A DNA stretch of 64,000 nucleotides from UBA1847 sp963976365 (lineage in GTDB: Bacteria; Pseudomonadota; Gammaproteobacteria; Steroidobacterales; Woeseiaceae), in assembly GCA_963976365.1 (NCBI GenBank), contig CAXBKH010000001.1, positions 62,001 through 126,000 of the forward strand, given 5' to 3'. The notes beneath the pieces are model-generated. The model ran no database searches, was not told the origin of the DNA, and saw only the letters and a program-made list of their open reading frames with translations. The position numbers were made by a program, and so were the translations under genes. How positions within the stretch are numbered: the first letter of the stretch is position 1; the number at the start of each line of letters is the position of its first letter. Positions 45,741 through 55,473 of this stretch are shown in pieces.

Positions 45741-46805
45741 CTAATCGTGGAATGCCGGGCTCAACTCATGGACGGCATCGACCAGTGCCCCGAGGTGTTC
45801 GGGATCAATGTCCGGCGTAATTCCGTGGCCGAGATTAAACACGTGCCCCGGCCCATTGCCGTAGCTTGCAAGCGTATCGGCGACACCCTGTCGAATTGCG
45901 TCCGGACTTTCGCGCAGCGTTGCCGGATCGAGGTTGCCCTGCAACGCGACCTTGTCGGATGTGTACTGTCTTGCCGTTTTGAGGTCGGTTGTCCAGTCGA
46001 CACCCAGCGCGTCGCAGCCGGTTTCGGCGAGGTCTTTGAGCAAGGGTCCGGCGCCCTTGGTGAAGACGATGACCGGGACCTGGCGGCCGTCATGCGTTCG
46101 GGTCAGTCCGTCGATGATCTTTTGCATGCTGGCCATGGAGAAGCGCCGGAAGTCGTCGGCTTCGAGGGCGGCGCCCCAGGTGTCGAATATCTGCACGGCC
46201 TGTGCGCCGGCGTCGATTTGTGCGTTGAGGTACTCGAGCGTGGCATCGGCGATCTTGTCCATTAGCACATCGAGGACTTCGGGGGATTCGGCGGCGATAC
46301 CCTTGATCGTTGGAAATGTGCGGCTTGAGCCGCCTTCGACCATGTAGGTACCGACGGTGAACGGACTGCCGGCGAAGCCGATGAGCGGGACGTCGCCGTT
46401 GAGTTCTTTTCGTACACGGCCGACCGTTTTGAAGACGTAGTCGAGTTTTTTCTCGACGTTCGGTACTTTAAGCGCCTTGATCGCTCTTGCATCCTGAACC
46501 GGGCGCTCGAATTTCGGGCCCTCGCCGCTGACGAAGTACAGGCCCAGGCCCATGGCATCGGGGATTGTCAGGATATCCGAGAACAGGATGGCCGCGTCCA
46601 GCTTGAAGCGGCGCAGCGGCTGCACGGTAACTTCGCAGGCGAGTTCAGGATTCTGGCAAAGGCTCATGAAATCGCCTGCCTGTGCCCTGAGTTCCCGGTA
46701 CTCGGGAAGATAGCGGCCGGCCTGGCGCATGATCCAGACCGGGGTGCGGCTGACCGGCTCACGCATCAACGCGCGCAGCAGGACATCGTTCTTTAGTTTC
46801 AGCAT
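45741..46805 (-). CDS. hemE: Uroporphyrinogen decarboxylase
   Basis: 354 residues. Decarboxylates uroporphyrinogen III to coproporphyrinogen III in haem synthesis. N-terminal LLRALMREPVSRTPVWIMRQAGRYLPEYRELR carries the substrate-binding Arg/Gln, and AILFSDILTIPDAMGLGL supplies the catalytic Asp. GFAGSPFTVGTYMVEGGSS and FNLGHGITPDIDPEHL are also conserved. Follows pyrF by three bases. Its end faces the repeat-containing gap. Confidence 0.96.
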   Translation of the reverse strand: MLKLKNDVLLRALMREPVSRTPVWIMRQAGRYLPEYRELRAQAGDFMSLCQNPELACEVTVQPLRRFKLDAAILFSDILTIPDAMGLGLYFVSGEGPKFERPVQDARAIKALKVPNVEKKLDYVFKTVGRVRKELNGDVPLIGFAGSPFTVGTYMVEGGSSRTFPTIKGIAAESPEVLDVLMDKIADATLEYLNAQIDAGAQAVQIFDTWGAALEADDFRRFSMASMQKIIDGLTRTHDGRQVPVIVFTKGAGPLLKDLAETGCDALGVDWTTDLKTARQYTSDKVALQGNLDPATLRESPDAIRQGVADTLASYGNGPGHVFNLGHGITPDIDPEHLGALVDAVHELSPAFHD

Positions 46806-46808
46806 TAG

Positions 46809-47522
46809 TTAACCAACCTGTTTTTCGATTGACGCCTGCATGGCTTCTGCGGCAGCGCGCGGATTTTCTGCATCGCGAATGGGCCGACCCACGACAATGT
46901 AGTCGGCGCCATTTGCGAATGCCGTGGCCACCGTCACAACGCGTTTCTGGTCGCCCATGGGTTTGTTGTCGACCGGGCGAATGCCCGGCGATACGACGAG
47001 CAGCTTGTTGTCGACATGCTCCCGGAGCTTGGGAACCTCGAGGCCTGACGAAATAACGCCATCGCAACCTGCCGCCAGCGCCTGTTTCGCGCGCGATAAA
47101 ACCAAAGCTTCCAGGTCGCAGGCAAAGCCCAGGTCATCCAGGTCACCCCGGTCGAGGCTTGTCAGCGCCGTGACGCCAAGAACTTTCAGCGTGTCACCCT
47201 TGTTTTCCGCCGCGGCCTCCATAATTGAGCGATTCCCGTGTACGGTGACAAAGCTCGCACCGCGATCCTTGAGTTGGCGAACCGCGGATCCGACCGTCGC
47301 TGGAATATCGAAAAACTTGAGGTCGCAAAAAACTTTCTTGTCGCGTTCGAGCATCCAGTCGAGCAGCTCGAAATACTCGCCGCTCATCATCAGTTCAAGT
47401 CCGATCTTGTAGAACGTGATGGCATCGCCCAGCTCGTCGGCAAGGCTGCGAGCACGCTCACAGTCCGGCACGTCCATGGCGAATATCAGCCTATCCTTGT
47501 TGGGTATGTTCTTGTGTTGCAC
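46809..47522 (-). CDS. pyrF: Orotidine 5'-phosphate decarboxylase
   Basis: 237 residues from a GTG with AAGGA six bases before. Makes UMP from OMP. Active-site motif VFCDLKFFDIPATVG with the Asp-Lys-Asp network; IFAMDVPDCERA at the start, VSPGIRPVDN and DYIVVGRPIRDAENP for phosphate binding. Likely operon with hemE. Confidence 0.96.
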   Translation of the reverse strand: MQHKNIPNKDRLIFAMDVPDCERARSLADELGDAITFYKIGLELMMSGEYFELLDWMLERDKKVFCDLKFFDIPATVGSAVRQLKDRGASFVTVHGNRSIMEAAAENKGDTLKVLGVTALTSLDRGDLDDLGFACDLEALVLSRAKQALAAGCDGVISSGLEVPKLREHVDNKLLVVSPGIRPVDNKPMGDQKRVVTVATAFANGADYIVVGRPIRDAENPRAAAEAMQASIEKQVG

Positions 47523-47611
47523 TAAAAATCCTTGTCTGTTGCTTGCACACGGACCTGTCCAGGCGCGCTCACGACGTCTGCGTTCAGTGATTCGTGCGAG
47601 GCCGAATTCTA

Positions 47612-48742
47612 TCAGCCCACAATGCTCTCGTGGGCCGTGATTGCATAGCGATCCGTCATCCCGGCTATGAAATCGGCGACAACCCTTGCGCGTGCCGCGC
47701 CGTCGACACTGCGGGCAGCGTCGGCAAACTCGTCCGGCATCAGCCCGGCATCGGCCATGTAGGCTGCGAAAAGATCCCTGACCATGGCCTGCACCTCGCG
47801 TGTCATCGCGAGCTTTTTTTCGTGACTGTAGAGGTGCTTGTGCAGGAATTTCTTCAGAGCGCTGTGTTGTTCGAACATCGCGTCCGACATCGCGACCAGC
47901 GGTTCGCCGGCATTGCGAACCTCGTCAATGGTCCGGGGCGCGGCGTCAACAAGCCTGCGACGGGTCTCTTCAATAAGGTCGCCGACTACCGAGCCAATCA
48001 TGCGACGAATCACCTCGTAGATAAGGCGGCGGTCGTCGAGATCCGGATAGCGCGCCTGCACGAGTTCGAGGCAGTCACCAAACAGCGGTTGCCGGCGCAA
48101 TTGATCGAGGCTTAGAAGACCCGCCCGGTAGCCATCGTCGACGTCATGATTGTTGTACGCGATCGCATCGGCAATGTTGGCGAGCTGTGCTTCGAGCCCG
48201 GGTTGCGTGCGCTCGATGAAGCGTTCTCCGACATCGCCGAGTTCCCGGGCGTTGCGATTCGAACAGTGCTTGAGGATCCCCTCGCGCGTCTCGAACATCA
48301 GGTTCAGGCCGGGGAAGTCCGCATACTTGGCCTCGAGAACATCGACAACCCGCAGTGACTGCAGGTTATGCTCAAAGCCGCCGTAGTCACGCATGCAGGC
48401 GTTCAGGGTGTCCTGTCCGGCGTGCCCGAATGGCGTATGGCCGAGATCGTGCGCCAGGCAGATTGCCTCCGTCAGCGCTTCGTTCAATTGCAGCGCGACC
48501 GCCACGGTTCGACCGATCTGCGCAACCTCGAGGGAGTGAGTAAGGCGAGTGCGATACAGGTCGCCCTCGTGATTGACGAATACCTGCGTTTTGTACATGA
48601 GACGGCGAAACGCCGTCGAATGAATGATGCGATCCCGATCACGCTGGTACTCGCCGCGATAGACCGAAGGCGGCTCCTGGAATCGCCGACCACGACTGAG
48701 TGATTCCTGCGCTGCATAAGGGGCCAGCACGGTGTCCATCAT
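47612..48742 (-). CDS. dgt: dGTPase-like HD-domain triphosphohydrolase
   Basis: 376 residues. HD-domain metal ligands: RLTHSLEVAQIGRT and LAHDLGHTPFGHAG, later IADAIAYNNHDVDDG. SRGRRFQEPPSVYRGEYQRDRDRIIHSTAFRRL is the N-terminal signature of the type 2 (dgt-like) group, which hydrolyses dNTPs to nucleoside and triphosphate. Start overlaps aroB stop by four bases, as in many proteobacteria. Confidence 0.9.
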   Translation of the reverse strand: MMDTVLAPYAAQESLSRGRRFQEPPSVYRGEYQRDRDRIIHSTAFRRLMYKTQVFVNHEGDLYRTRLTHSLEVAQIGRTVAVALQLNEALTEAICLAHDLGHTPFGHAGQDTLNACMRDYGGFEHNLQSLRVVDVLEAKYADFPGLNLMFETREGILKHCSNRNARELGDVGERFIERTQPGLEAQLANIADAIAYNNHDVDDGYRAGLLSLDQLRRQPLFGDCLELVQARYPDLDDRRLIYEVIRRMIGSVVGDLIEETRRRLVDAAPRTIDEVRNAGEPLVAMSDAMFEQHSALKKFLHKHLYSHEKKLAMTREVQAMVRDLFAAYMADAGLMPDEFADAARSVDGAARARVVADFIAGMTDRYAITAHESIVG

Positions 48743-49809
48743 GACCTGGCGCCAACAATCTGCTGCAGGCGCTGGCTTTCGTAGGCGGTTCCGATGTGGG
48801 CATCGCCGAGCTCACGCAGCAGCACGAAGCGAAGTTTTCCCTGTTGGACTTTTTTATCCATGCCCATCGCCTCCATCCAGGCATCGGCAGAAATTGACGG
48901 CGGTGTCGTCGGCAAACCCGCCTGTGCGATCAGCGCCCGCAGCCTTTCGACATCGGTATCCGCGATGCCGCTCAGTTGCGCCGCCATGACCATGCCGGCG
49001 GCGACCGCCTCGCCATGCAGCCATGCACCAAAGCCCGCGCAACGCTCGATGGCATGACCAAAGGTGTGTCCGAAATTTAGAATTGCGCGGCGCCCGGCCT
49101 CGAGCTCATCGTCGGCCACGACCGCCGCCTTGATCTCACAGGAGCGCTGAACGGCATGCGCCAGTGCAGCCGGGTCTTTTTGCAGCAGCGCCTGCATGTT
49201 TTCCTCGAGCCAGGCAAAAAACTCGATATCGCAAATAGCACCGTGCTTGATGACCTCCGCCAATCCGGCCTTGAGCTCCCTTTCCGGCAGCGTTGCCAGC
49301 GTATCGGTGTCGATCAGCACCGCTTTTGGCTGGTGAAACGCACCGACAAGATTCTTGCCGCGCGGGTGGTTGACCCCGGTTTTGCCGCCAACCGATGAGT
49401 CAACCTGGGCCAAAAGCGTGGTCGGAACCTGGATAAAAGCGACACCGCGCATATAGCAGGCCGCTGCGAACCCGGCGATATCACCAACCACGCCGCCACC
49501 CAATGCAATAACCGTCGTGTCGCGACCGGCGCCAGTGTCTGCCAGGCGGTCCAGAATTGTCTGCAGGGTTGCAATGGATTTATGTGCTTCACCGTCGGGG
49601 AGCTCGATACTGCTGACCGACCTGTCACCGAGATTGTCTTTGAGCTTATCGAGGTACAGCGGCGCAACGCGGACGTTGCTCACGATCAGGCAATCGGGTC
49701 CGCGGATGGTCGCGGCCAGGTCGTAGCCACCGCCCAACAGCCCGCTGCCGATTATGATCGGGTAGCTGCGGTCCTTCAGATTGACGGTAAGACTGGCGTA
49801 GGTTGTCAT
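48739..49809 (-). CDS. aroB: 3-dehydroquinate synthase
   Basis: 356 residues. Cyclises DAHP in the shikimate pathway using NAD and a divalent metal. NAD region ALGGGVVGDIAGFAAACYMRGV, metal-site residues in RAILNFGHTFGHAIE, and GGKTGVNHPRGKNLVGAFHQP are characteristic. 29 bp after aroK; products feed chorismate, the precursor used by the trp operon in this window. Confidence 0.96.
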   Translation of the reverse strand: MTTYASLTVNLKDRSYPIIIGSGLLGGGYDLAATIRGPDCLIVSNVRVAPLYLDKLKDNLGDRSVSSIELPDGEAHKSIATLQTILDRLADTGAGRDTTVIALGGGVVGDIAGFAAACYMRGVAFIQVPTTLLAQVDSSVGGKTGVNHPRGKNLVGAFHQPKAVLIDTDTLATLPERELKAGLAEVIKHGAICDIEFFAWLEENMQALLQKDPAALAHAVQRSCEIKAAVVADDELEAGRRAILNFGHTFGHAIERCAGFGAWLHGEAVAAGMVMAAQLSGIADTDVERLRALIAQAGLPTTPPSISADAWMEAMGMDKKVQQGKLRFVLLRELGDAHIGTAYESQRLQQIVGARS

Positions 49810-49838
49810 GACGAAAGACTACATGAATGCAGCAAAGA

Positions 49839-50351
49839 TCAGGACACCTGTTCGATAATTTCGTTGGCGACTGACTTTACCTTGCGCCCATCGGTTGCAA
49901 CGACAATATCCGCAATTTCGCGGTACAGCGGGTCTCGGATATCCAGCAAGGTCGTCAGGGTTTCGTACGGATCGCCATTCTCGAGCAGCGGGCGCTCGCG
50001 CCCTCGCTCCGTCCTCGCAAACTGCTGATCGACGCTCGTAAACAGGTAAACGACAAAACCACGGCCACCGAGCCGGCTGCGGCTGTCGGGATCCAGGATC
50101 GCACCGCCGCCGGTCGCCAGAACGACGCCATCCATCTTGCTGAGATCGTCAATGACAACCGCTTCGCGCTTGCGAAAACCCGGCTCACCTTCTTTCTCGA
50201 AGATGAAGGGAATATCCACACCGGTTCGCGATTCGATTTCATCGTCGCTATCAACGAATGTGAGGTGCAGGGTGCGGGCCAGGTAGCGTCCGACCGCTGA
50301 TTTCCCCGCACCCATCGGTCCGACAAGAAATATGTTCCTGGGATGCTTCAT
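49839..50351 (-). CDS. aroK: Shikimate kinase
   Basis: 170 residues starting MKHPRNIFLVGPMGAGKSAVGRYLA (Walker A). Shikimate-binding Asp in FVDSDDEIESRTGVDIPFIFEKEGEPGFR, the GGG in VLATGGGAILDP, and lid RGRERPLL. A frame extending 10 residues upstream is less likely. Conserved order pilQ-aroK-aroB; however a strong terminator lies between pilQ and this gene. Confidence 0.95.
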   Translation of the reverse strand: MKHPRNIFLVGPMGAGKSAVGRYLARTLHLTFVDSDDEIESRTGVDIPFIFEKEGEPGFRKREAVVIDDLSKMDGVVLATGGGAILDPDSRSRLGGRGFVVYLFTSVDQQFARTERGRERPLLENGDPYETLTTLLDIRDPLYREIADIVVATDGRKVKSVANEIIEQVS

Positions 50352-50370
50352 GAATGAAGTTGCCTGATAA

Positions 50371-50397
50371 AAGAAAGCCAACCCGAAGGTTGGCTTT
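50371..50397 (-). terminator. Rho-independent terminator with TTCG tetraloop after pilQ
   Basis: Minus strand AAAGCCAACC-TTCG-GGTTGGCTTT followed by CTTTT. A very stable UUCG-capped stem 25 bases after the pilQ stop and 20 bases before the aroK start. Confidence 0.85.
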
Positions 50398-50421
50398 GCA
50401 GTTTATTTGAGTGCCGGCTGC

Positions 50422-52602
50422 CTAGTAAACGCTTGCGCCTTCTTCGAGGATGCGCGGCGTTACGAAGATCAACAATTCGGCCTTGTTATCGAGCCGCTGC
50501 TTGCTGCGGAACATCGCGCCAACAACGGGGATGTCGCCGAGGAAAGGCACCTTGTTGATGGTCTCGCGACGCTCGGTCTCGTAGATACCGCCGAGTACAA
50601 CCGTTTGGCCGTCGGCCACAAGCACCTGGGTTTCAACGGATCGAGTATCGATACTCGGTACCGTGCCACCGAAGCCGCCGGTCGAGATGATCTCACCCAC
50701 GTTATCCTTGCTGACGCGAAGGTCCATAATGATATTGTTGTCCGGCGTTATTTGCGGCGTTACGACCAACTCAAGAACGGCTTCCTTGAACTGGATGGTC
50801 GTGGCACCAGAGGACGCCGACTGCTGGTATGGAATCTCCACACCCTGCTTGATCGTCGCTTCGCTCTGATTCGCCGTAATGACGCGCGGCGTCGAAACAA
50901 TCTCGCCACGTCCTTCCGCTTCCAGCGCAGACAACTCCAGGTCGACCAGAATGTCGCTCTTGATGAGCGCCAGAGAGAATCGGCCGGCTGCGTCGGCGAT
51001 CGGAACGTTGACGTTGTAGCGCTCATTCTGCGCCGGGAATTCAATCGGTGTTCCGCCGGTTGGATCGTTGAATGCTTCGGCGATCGAATCTGCAAAGTTG
51101 TTGGCGCCGGTACCGGTACCTGAGGTCACGAGCAGGTCGCGAGGACCGATATTATTGGTTGTAACGCCTAACCGCACGCCGAGGTCACGGCTGAAGTCAT
51201 CGTTGACAACAACAATGCGTGACTCGATCAAGACTTGCTTGATCGGCACGTCGAGCGTTCGAACCATGCGACGGACGATTTGCAGACGCTCTGCAGTATC
51301 CTGCACCAGCAGCGTGTTGGTACGTTCATCGACGCCCAGGCTGCCGCGCTCTGACAGCATGCTCTTATTGCCTGAGCCGCCGGTAATCAACGTAGCGAGG
51401 TCAGATGCTTTCGCGTAGTTCACCTGCAGGAATTCGGAATAAGTCGGCTCCAGCTCGCGAATGGCAAGCTGTGCTTCGAGGTCCGCAGTTTCGCGAGCGG
51501 CAATTTCTTCAGCCGGCGCAACCATGATGACGTTGCCGTTCTGGCGCATGTCCAGACCCTTCGTCGTCATCACGATGTCCAGCGCCTGGTCCCAGGGAAC
51601 GTTGCGCAACCGCAATGTAACGTTGCCTTGAACCGTGTCGGATACAACGATGTTCTTGCCCGAGGTCTCAGCCAGCAGCTGCAGAACTGCGCGGGTCTCG
51701 ATGTCCTGGAAGTTCAGCGTCAGGCGCTGGCCTTCGTATTCCTTGGTGGACGAGAACAGGCTTGACTCCGCGTCTGTTGACTCCGGAGCAGGATTGATTT
51801 CAATCGTAAATTCGTTGTCGGACTGGTAAGCGAGTTGTTCGTACTTGCCATCCGCAGAAATTACAATGCGCGTATCAAGATTGGTGCGCAGTGTGTCCAC
51901 GGTTGTAACCGGCGTTGCGAAGTCCATGACATCGAGACGACGCATCAATTCCGCCGGCAGACTGGTGTCCTTGAATACGGCAACGACGCGCCCGCCTTCC
52001 TGACGAATATCGACTGGCGTGGATGGGTCCGTCAGGTTGACAACAACCCGACCGCCACCGTCACGTGTGCGGCGGAAGTCGACGCTTGAAATCGATCGGG
52101 CACCGGGCGATGCATAGGAACGGTTGCTGGTGGCTGCAGCGCTGGCGAACTGGGTGGAACCAGCGCTGTAGTCATCTCCGTCACCTAGAATCACGGTAAC
52201 CGTGTTGCCGCTGTGGATCGTCTGGTACTGAACCATGGAACCAAGATTCAGCACGACACGCGTGCGGCCATTGGCCTCAGCGGTCAATACGGTGTTCAGT
52301 GGCCCTAAGTTGACGTCACGACGACGCGAGCTCAGGCCCAATGCCGTATCCGGCAAATCGAGCGCGATACGCGCCGGATTTTCGATGGTAAAGGCAAGCG
52401 GTTCAGGCGCCGTATCACTCATGATCAGTTTCAGCTCGACGCGTTGGCCGGGCAGACTTTGAACCTGAATATCCTGCAGCCGATTACCTTCCTGTGCGCT
52501 TGTCGTCGCGCCCCAGAAAAGCAGCAGCGCCGCTTGTGCCAGTACAGCCATTTTAAACGTCGGATTTCGGCGTCCGGCTGTCGGTTTGAATTTGAACATC
52601 AT
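50422..52602 (-). CDS. pilQ: Type IV pilus secretin PilQ
   Basis: 726 residues from the first of two adjacent ATGs, chosen for GGGAG eight bases upstream; an earlier in-frame ATG at 52623 lacks one. Signal peptide FKMAVLAQAALLLFWGATTSAQ. Two AMIN peptidoglycan-binding domains (QSLPGQRVELKLIMSD, SVDFRRTRDGGGRVVVNL), an STN domain (RLTLNFQDIETRAVLQLLAETSG), the N1 domain and the secretin barrel (VSTPRVITANQSEATIKQGVEIPYQ, LLIFVTPRIL). Forms the outer-membrane pore for pili. Confidence 0.95.
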   Translation of the reverse strand: MMFKFKPTAGRRNPTFKMAVLAQAALLLFWGATTSAQEGNRLQDIQVQSLPGQRVELKLIMSDTAPEPLAFTIENPARIALDLPDTALGLSSRRRDVNLGPLNTVLTAEANGRTRVVLNLGSMVQYQTIHSGNTVTVILGDGDDYSAGSTQFASAAATSNRSYASPGARSISSVDFRRTRDGGGRVVVNLTDPSTPVDIRQEGGRVVAVFKDTSLPAELMRRLDVMDFATPVTTVDTLRTNLDTRIVISADGKYEQLAYQSDNEFTIEINPAPESTDAESSLFSSTKEYEGQRLTLNFQDIETRAVLQLLAETSGKNIVVSDTVQGNVTLRLRNVPWDQALDIVMTTKGLDMRQNGNVIMVAPAEEIAARETADLEAQLAIRELEPTYSEFLQVNYAKASDLATLITGGSGNKSMLSERGSLGVDERTNTLLVQDTAERLQIVRRMVRTLDVPIKQVLIESRIVVVNDDFSRDLGVRLGVTTNNIGPRDLLVTSGTGTGANNFADSIAEAFNDPTGGTPIEFPAQNERYNVNVPIADAAGRFSLALIKSDILVDLELSALEAEGRGEIVSTPRVITANQSEATIKQGVEIPYQQSASSGATTIQFKEAVLELVVTPQITPDNNIIMDLRVSKDNVGEIISTGGFGGTVPSIDTRSVETQVLVADGQTVVLGGIYETERRETINKVPFLGDIPVVGAMFRSKQRLDNKAELLIFVTPRILEEGASVY

Positions 52603-52630
52603 TCCTATAACTCCCAGTTCCATGCAGGTG

Positions 52631-53155
52631 TCAGTCTGAAAGACCGACCGCGGCGTCTCTTTCGATATAACCGCCAATACCATCAGAAATAATCTCTACC
52701 AAGCCGATTTCCGATTCAGAAATTTCCGTAATTCGTCCGTCATTCTGGCCCATGTAGTTGCCGGGAGTGACACGGTGAATCAAACCGTCTGAAGTTTGTA
52801 CCAGGCCGTACATCGTCTCGCCGATGTGCAGCGTACCCACCATACTCAGGGTATCGAGCGGAAAGCTCTCAAGGTATTCGCGACTGCGTTCAACATCGGG
52901 CCTCGGACCACCGCCCTTGCCGCCCGCCTGGGGCGTATCCGGTCGAAATGGCGAGCGCAGGCCCTGAACATCCGCAACATAACTGAAGACTTCGTAGGGC
53001 GTAATTTCCGGCAGCGGTTCGATACGACCACCAGGACGCGCCTTGACTTCGTTGATGTATTTATCGAGGTCATCACCGCCGCCACCGCAGGCAGAGGCAC
53101 CGAGCGCGAGCAGCGCCAGCAACAGTCCGTTTCTGAGTGATTGAGAAGCGCTCAT
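52631..53155 (-). CDS. pilP: Type IV pilus assembly lipoprotein PilP
   Basis: 174 residues. Lipoprotein signal LLLALLALGASAC with the acylated Cys23, then a Gly-rich linker. The C-terminal PilP beta domain is LDTLSMVGTLHIGETMYGLVQTSDGLIHRVTPGNYMGQNDGRI. Bridges PilNO in the inner membrane to PilQ. 28 bp before pilQ; shares one base with pilO. Confidence 0.94.
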   Translation of the reverse strand: MSASQSLRNGLLLALLALGASACGGGGDDLDKYINEVKARPGGRIEPLPEITPYEVFSYVADVQGLRSPFRPDTPQAGGKGGGPRPDVERSREYLESFPLDTLSMVGTLHIGETMYGLVQTSDGLIHRVTPGNYMGQNDGRITEISESEIGLVEIISDGIGGYIERDAAVGLSD

Positions 53156-53754
53156 CAGTTGGCCTCCTCATCAAGATAGCGGTAGGTCTGAGCAGTCACT
53201 TCCATGCTCAGGACGTCATAGGCGTCGCTAGTTTCCGGCGTAATTGTAATGTTGTGCAACGTTACGATTCGCGGCAATGCGGCAATACCACTGACGAAAT
53301 TGCCGATCTCATGATAACTGCCGGTGAGGCGAATCTGGATTGGCTTTTCCGCATAGAATTCCTTGGGAATTTCGGCTTGCGGCACAAACAGCTTTTCCTG
53401 CAGCCCGGCGGCGAGACCCGTTTGCGAGATATCAACAATCAGGCTCGGGATTTCCGTTTCGCCCGGCAGTTGTCGCAGCATGGTGCCAAAAGACTGTTCG
53501 ATCTGCTCAAGCTGCGCCTTGTAGGCATCGTAATTCACTGCCTTGCGCTGCTTGTTCTCAAAGGTGGTTTGCAAAGCCAGCTGATCTGCTTCGGCGCGCA
53601 ACAGTTGCGGGCGCTTGTCTTTGATAATCGTGAACCAGATTCCAAGACCGACCACAGCGATGAACACGAGCACGATGACGGCGGCACGGAAAGCCAGTGG
53701 CCAACGGCCGACATCATTGACGTCAAGACTTTGGAGTTCGTCTACGATGCTCAT
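53155..53754 (-). CDS. pilO: Type IV pilus inner membrane protein PilO
   Basis: 199 residues: short cytosolic N-terminus (SIVDELQSLDVNDVGRWPLAF), one membrane helix (AVIVLVFIAVVGLGIWFTI), a coiled coil, and a periplasmic ferredoxin-like domain (IQIRLTGSYHEIGNFVSGIAALPRIVTLHNI). Forms heterodimers with PilN. Overlaps pilN by four bases. Confidence 0.94.
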   Translation of the reverse strand: MSIVDELQSLDVNDVGRWPLAFRAAVIVLVFIAVVGLGIWFTIIKDKRPQLLRAEADQLALQTTFENKQRKAVNYDAYKAQLEQIEQSFGTMLRQLPGETEIPSLIVDISQTGLAAGLQEKLFVPQAEIPKEFYAEKPIQIRLTGSYHEIGNFVSGIAALPRIVTLHNITITPETSDAYDVLSMEVTAQTYRYLDEEAN

Positions 53755-54317
53755 ACGTCGTCCTCCAGCTCAGCGTCCGAGCGAACCTGTTTCGCGTAGA
53801 CGACGAATTCCGACTGCCTGGAGCTTCCAGACTGCTTGGTTTCGACGCGCTCGACTTCCGGATCCGACAACCAGACCGACGCATCGATCTGGCGCATAAG
53901 CGCAGAAACTCGAGTACTCGATTGCGCAATGCCGCGCAGTTCGACTCGCGAACCGGTTTGCTTCATTCCCGTCAGGTAGACACCTTCGGGAAGCTGGCGC
54001 ACAAGTTCGTCGAACAGGTGCACGATCTCTGGCCGACTCTTTTGCAGCTGTTCAATGATTTCCATGCGCGCGAGCAGTCGTTCCTTCTGTCGTTCCAGGC
54101 TGTCGATTTCCTTGATGTCTTCTTCAAGGATCGCGATTTCGGCCTTGAGGCGATTATTGCGCGACTCCTGGGCCGAGATCAGCTGCGAATAGAAAAGCAT
54201 GGTCAGCATGACGACGGCGATGCCCGCAAGAACGGCGCCACCCATGGCGATGCCGAAGTCTCGCTGACGTTTTTGTCGTTCCGCCTCGCGCCAGGGGAGT
54301 AGATTAATACTAGGCAT
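53751..54317 (-). CDS. pilN: Type IV pilus inner membrane protein PilN
   Basis: 188 residues. The N-terminal INLLPWREAERQKR is the conserved peptide that docks into PilM. A membrane helix (GGAVLAGIAVVMLTMLFYSQL), a coiled coil (NRLKAEIAILEEDIKEIDSLERQKERLL) and a periplasmic domain (LPEGVYLTGMKQTGSRVELRG) follow. Shares one base with pilM. Confidence 0.94.
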   Translation of the reverse strand: MPSINLLPWREAERQKRQRDFGIAMGGAVLAGIAVVMLTMLFYSQLISAQESRNNRLKAEIAILEEDIKEIDSLERQKERLLARMEIIEQLQKSRPEIVHLFDELVRQLPEGVYLTGMKQTGSRVELRGIAQSSTRVSALMRQIDASVWLSDPEVERVETKQSGSSRQSEFVVYAKQVRSDAELEDDV

Positions 54318-55378
54318 TAGTCAAAGCTCCTCAATGCAAGACCGCAAGCAGTAAGAAGTGCTGTCGCATCTTTGTTTACGCCCTGTGATTTGGCTTTGGA
54401 TGAAATCTTCATTTGCCCGAGCGGGTCACCGACTTCAGTCGGGATTCCCACTCGACTCGAAATGACATCCGCGATTCCCGGGATGTTTGCGCAACCGCCG
54501 CAAACCAGGATCATGTCCGGCTGTTCACGCCCGCCACCGGAGGCCAGGTAGAACTGCAACGAACGACTGACCTGTTGTGTCATGTCATCAATAAAGGGTT
54601 CGAGTACTTCCGGTTGATAGTTGCTCGGCAAGCCGCCCTGCTTTTTCGCGCGTCCCGCATCTTCCATTGATAAGCCGTAAGTGCGCATGATTTCTTCGGT
54701 GAGCTGCTGACCGCCGAAGTTGAAATCTCGCGTGTAGACGACCTTGAGATCCTGCAACACACTGAAGGTCGTGCTGCTGGCGCCGATGTCGACGACGGCG
54801 ACGGACTGACCGATGCCGCCATCCGGAATCTGGTGACTCAACAACCGGCAGGCGTTCTCAAGAGCAAAAGCCTCGACGTCCACGATCTGTGTATGGAGAC
54901 CGGCGGCCGCGACGGCGTTCTGGCGCTGTTCGACGTTTTCGGTTCGGGTTGCAACCAGCAAAACGTCCATCAGTTCCGGGTCTTTCTCGTTCGGCCCGAT
55001 CACTTCGTAGTCGAAGCTGACCTCTTCCATCGGGAACGGTATGTACTGGTCCGCCTGGATTTCGACCTGCCCTTCGAGATCTCTTTCGGAAAGACTCGAG
55101 GGCATCTGGATGACTTTGGTAATCGCCGCATCACCACTGATGGCGACGGCTACGTCGGTTGCCTTGGCCCCTGCGCGTTTAACTGCGCGGCGAATGGCTT
55201 CGCCGACGGCCTTGGCGTCAACGATGGCTTTTTCATTCACTGAACTCGGGGGGGTTGGCTCTGCTGAATAAGACTCGACCCGATAGCGCTTTCCACTCTG
55301 CGAGAGCTCTATCAATTTAACCGACGATGTCGTGATGTCGAGGCCCAGCAATGGCTGTGATTTATTGCCAAAAAGCAC
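54317..55378 (-). CDS. pilM: Type IV pilus actin-like protein PilM
   Basis: 353 residues from a GTG with AGAAGGA eight bases upstream. FtsA/actin-like ATPase fold: LLGLDITTSSVKLIEL (phosphate 1), VAVVDIGASSTTFSVL (phosphate 2), and ILVCGGCANIPG (adenosine). Binds PilN's N-terminal peptide and links the alignment complex to cytosolic pilus motors. First gene of pilMNOPQ, controlled from the 358-bp gap shared with ponA. Confidence 0.95.
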   Translation of the reverse strand: MLFGNKSQPLLGLDITTSSVKLIELSQSGKRYRVESYSAEPTPPSSVNEKAIVDAKAVGEAIRRAVKRAGAKATDVAVAISGDAAITKVIQMPSSLSERDLEGQVEIQADQYIPFPMEEVSFDYEVIGPNEKDPELMDVLLVATRTENVEQRQNAVAAAGLHTQIVDVEAFALENACRLLSHQIPDGGIGQSVAVVDIGASSTTFSVLQDLKVVYTRDFNFGGQQLTEEIMRTYGLSMEDAGRAKKQGGLPSNYQPEVLEPFIDDMTQQVSRSLQFYLASGGGREQPDMILVCGGCANIPGIADVISSRVGIPTEVGDPLGQMKISSKAKSQGVNKDATALLTACGLALRSFD

Positions 55379-55473
55379 GTTTTTTTCCTTCTAAGTCGGT
55401 AAGTTGCGAGTCAATTCTAGGTCGGACATTAGCAACGCGATTTAACTATATATCAATAAAATGTTAAATAAAA

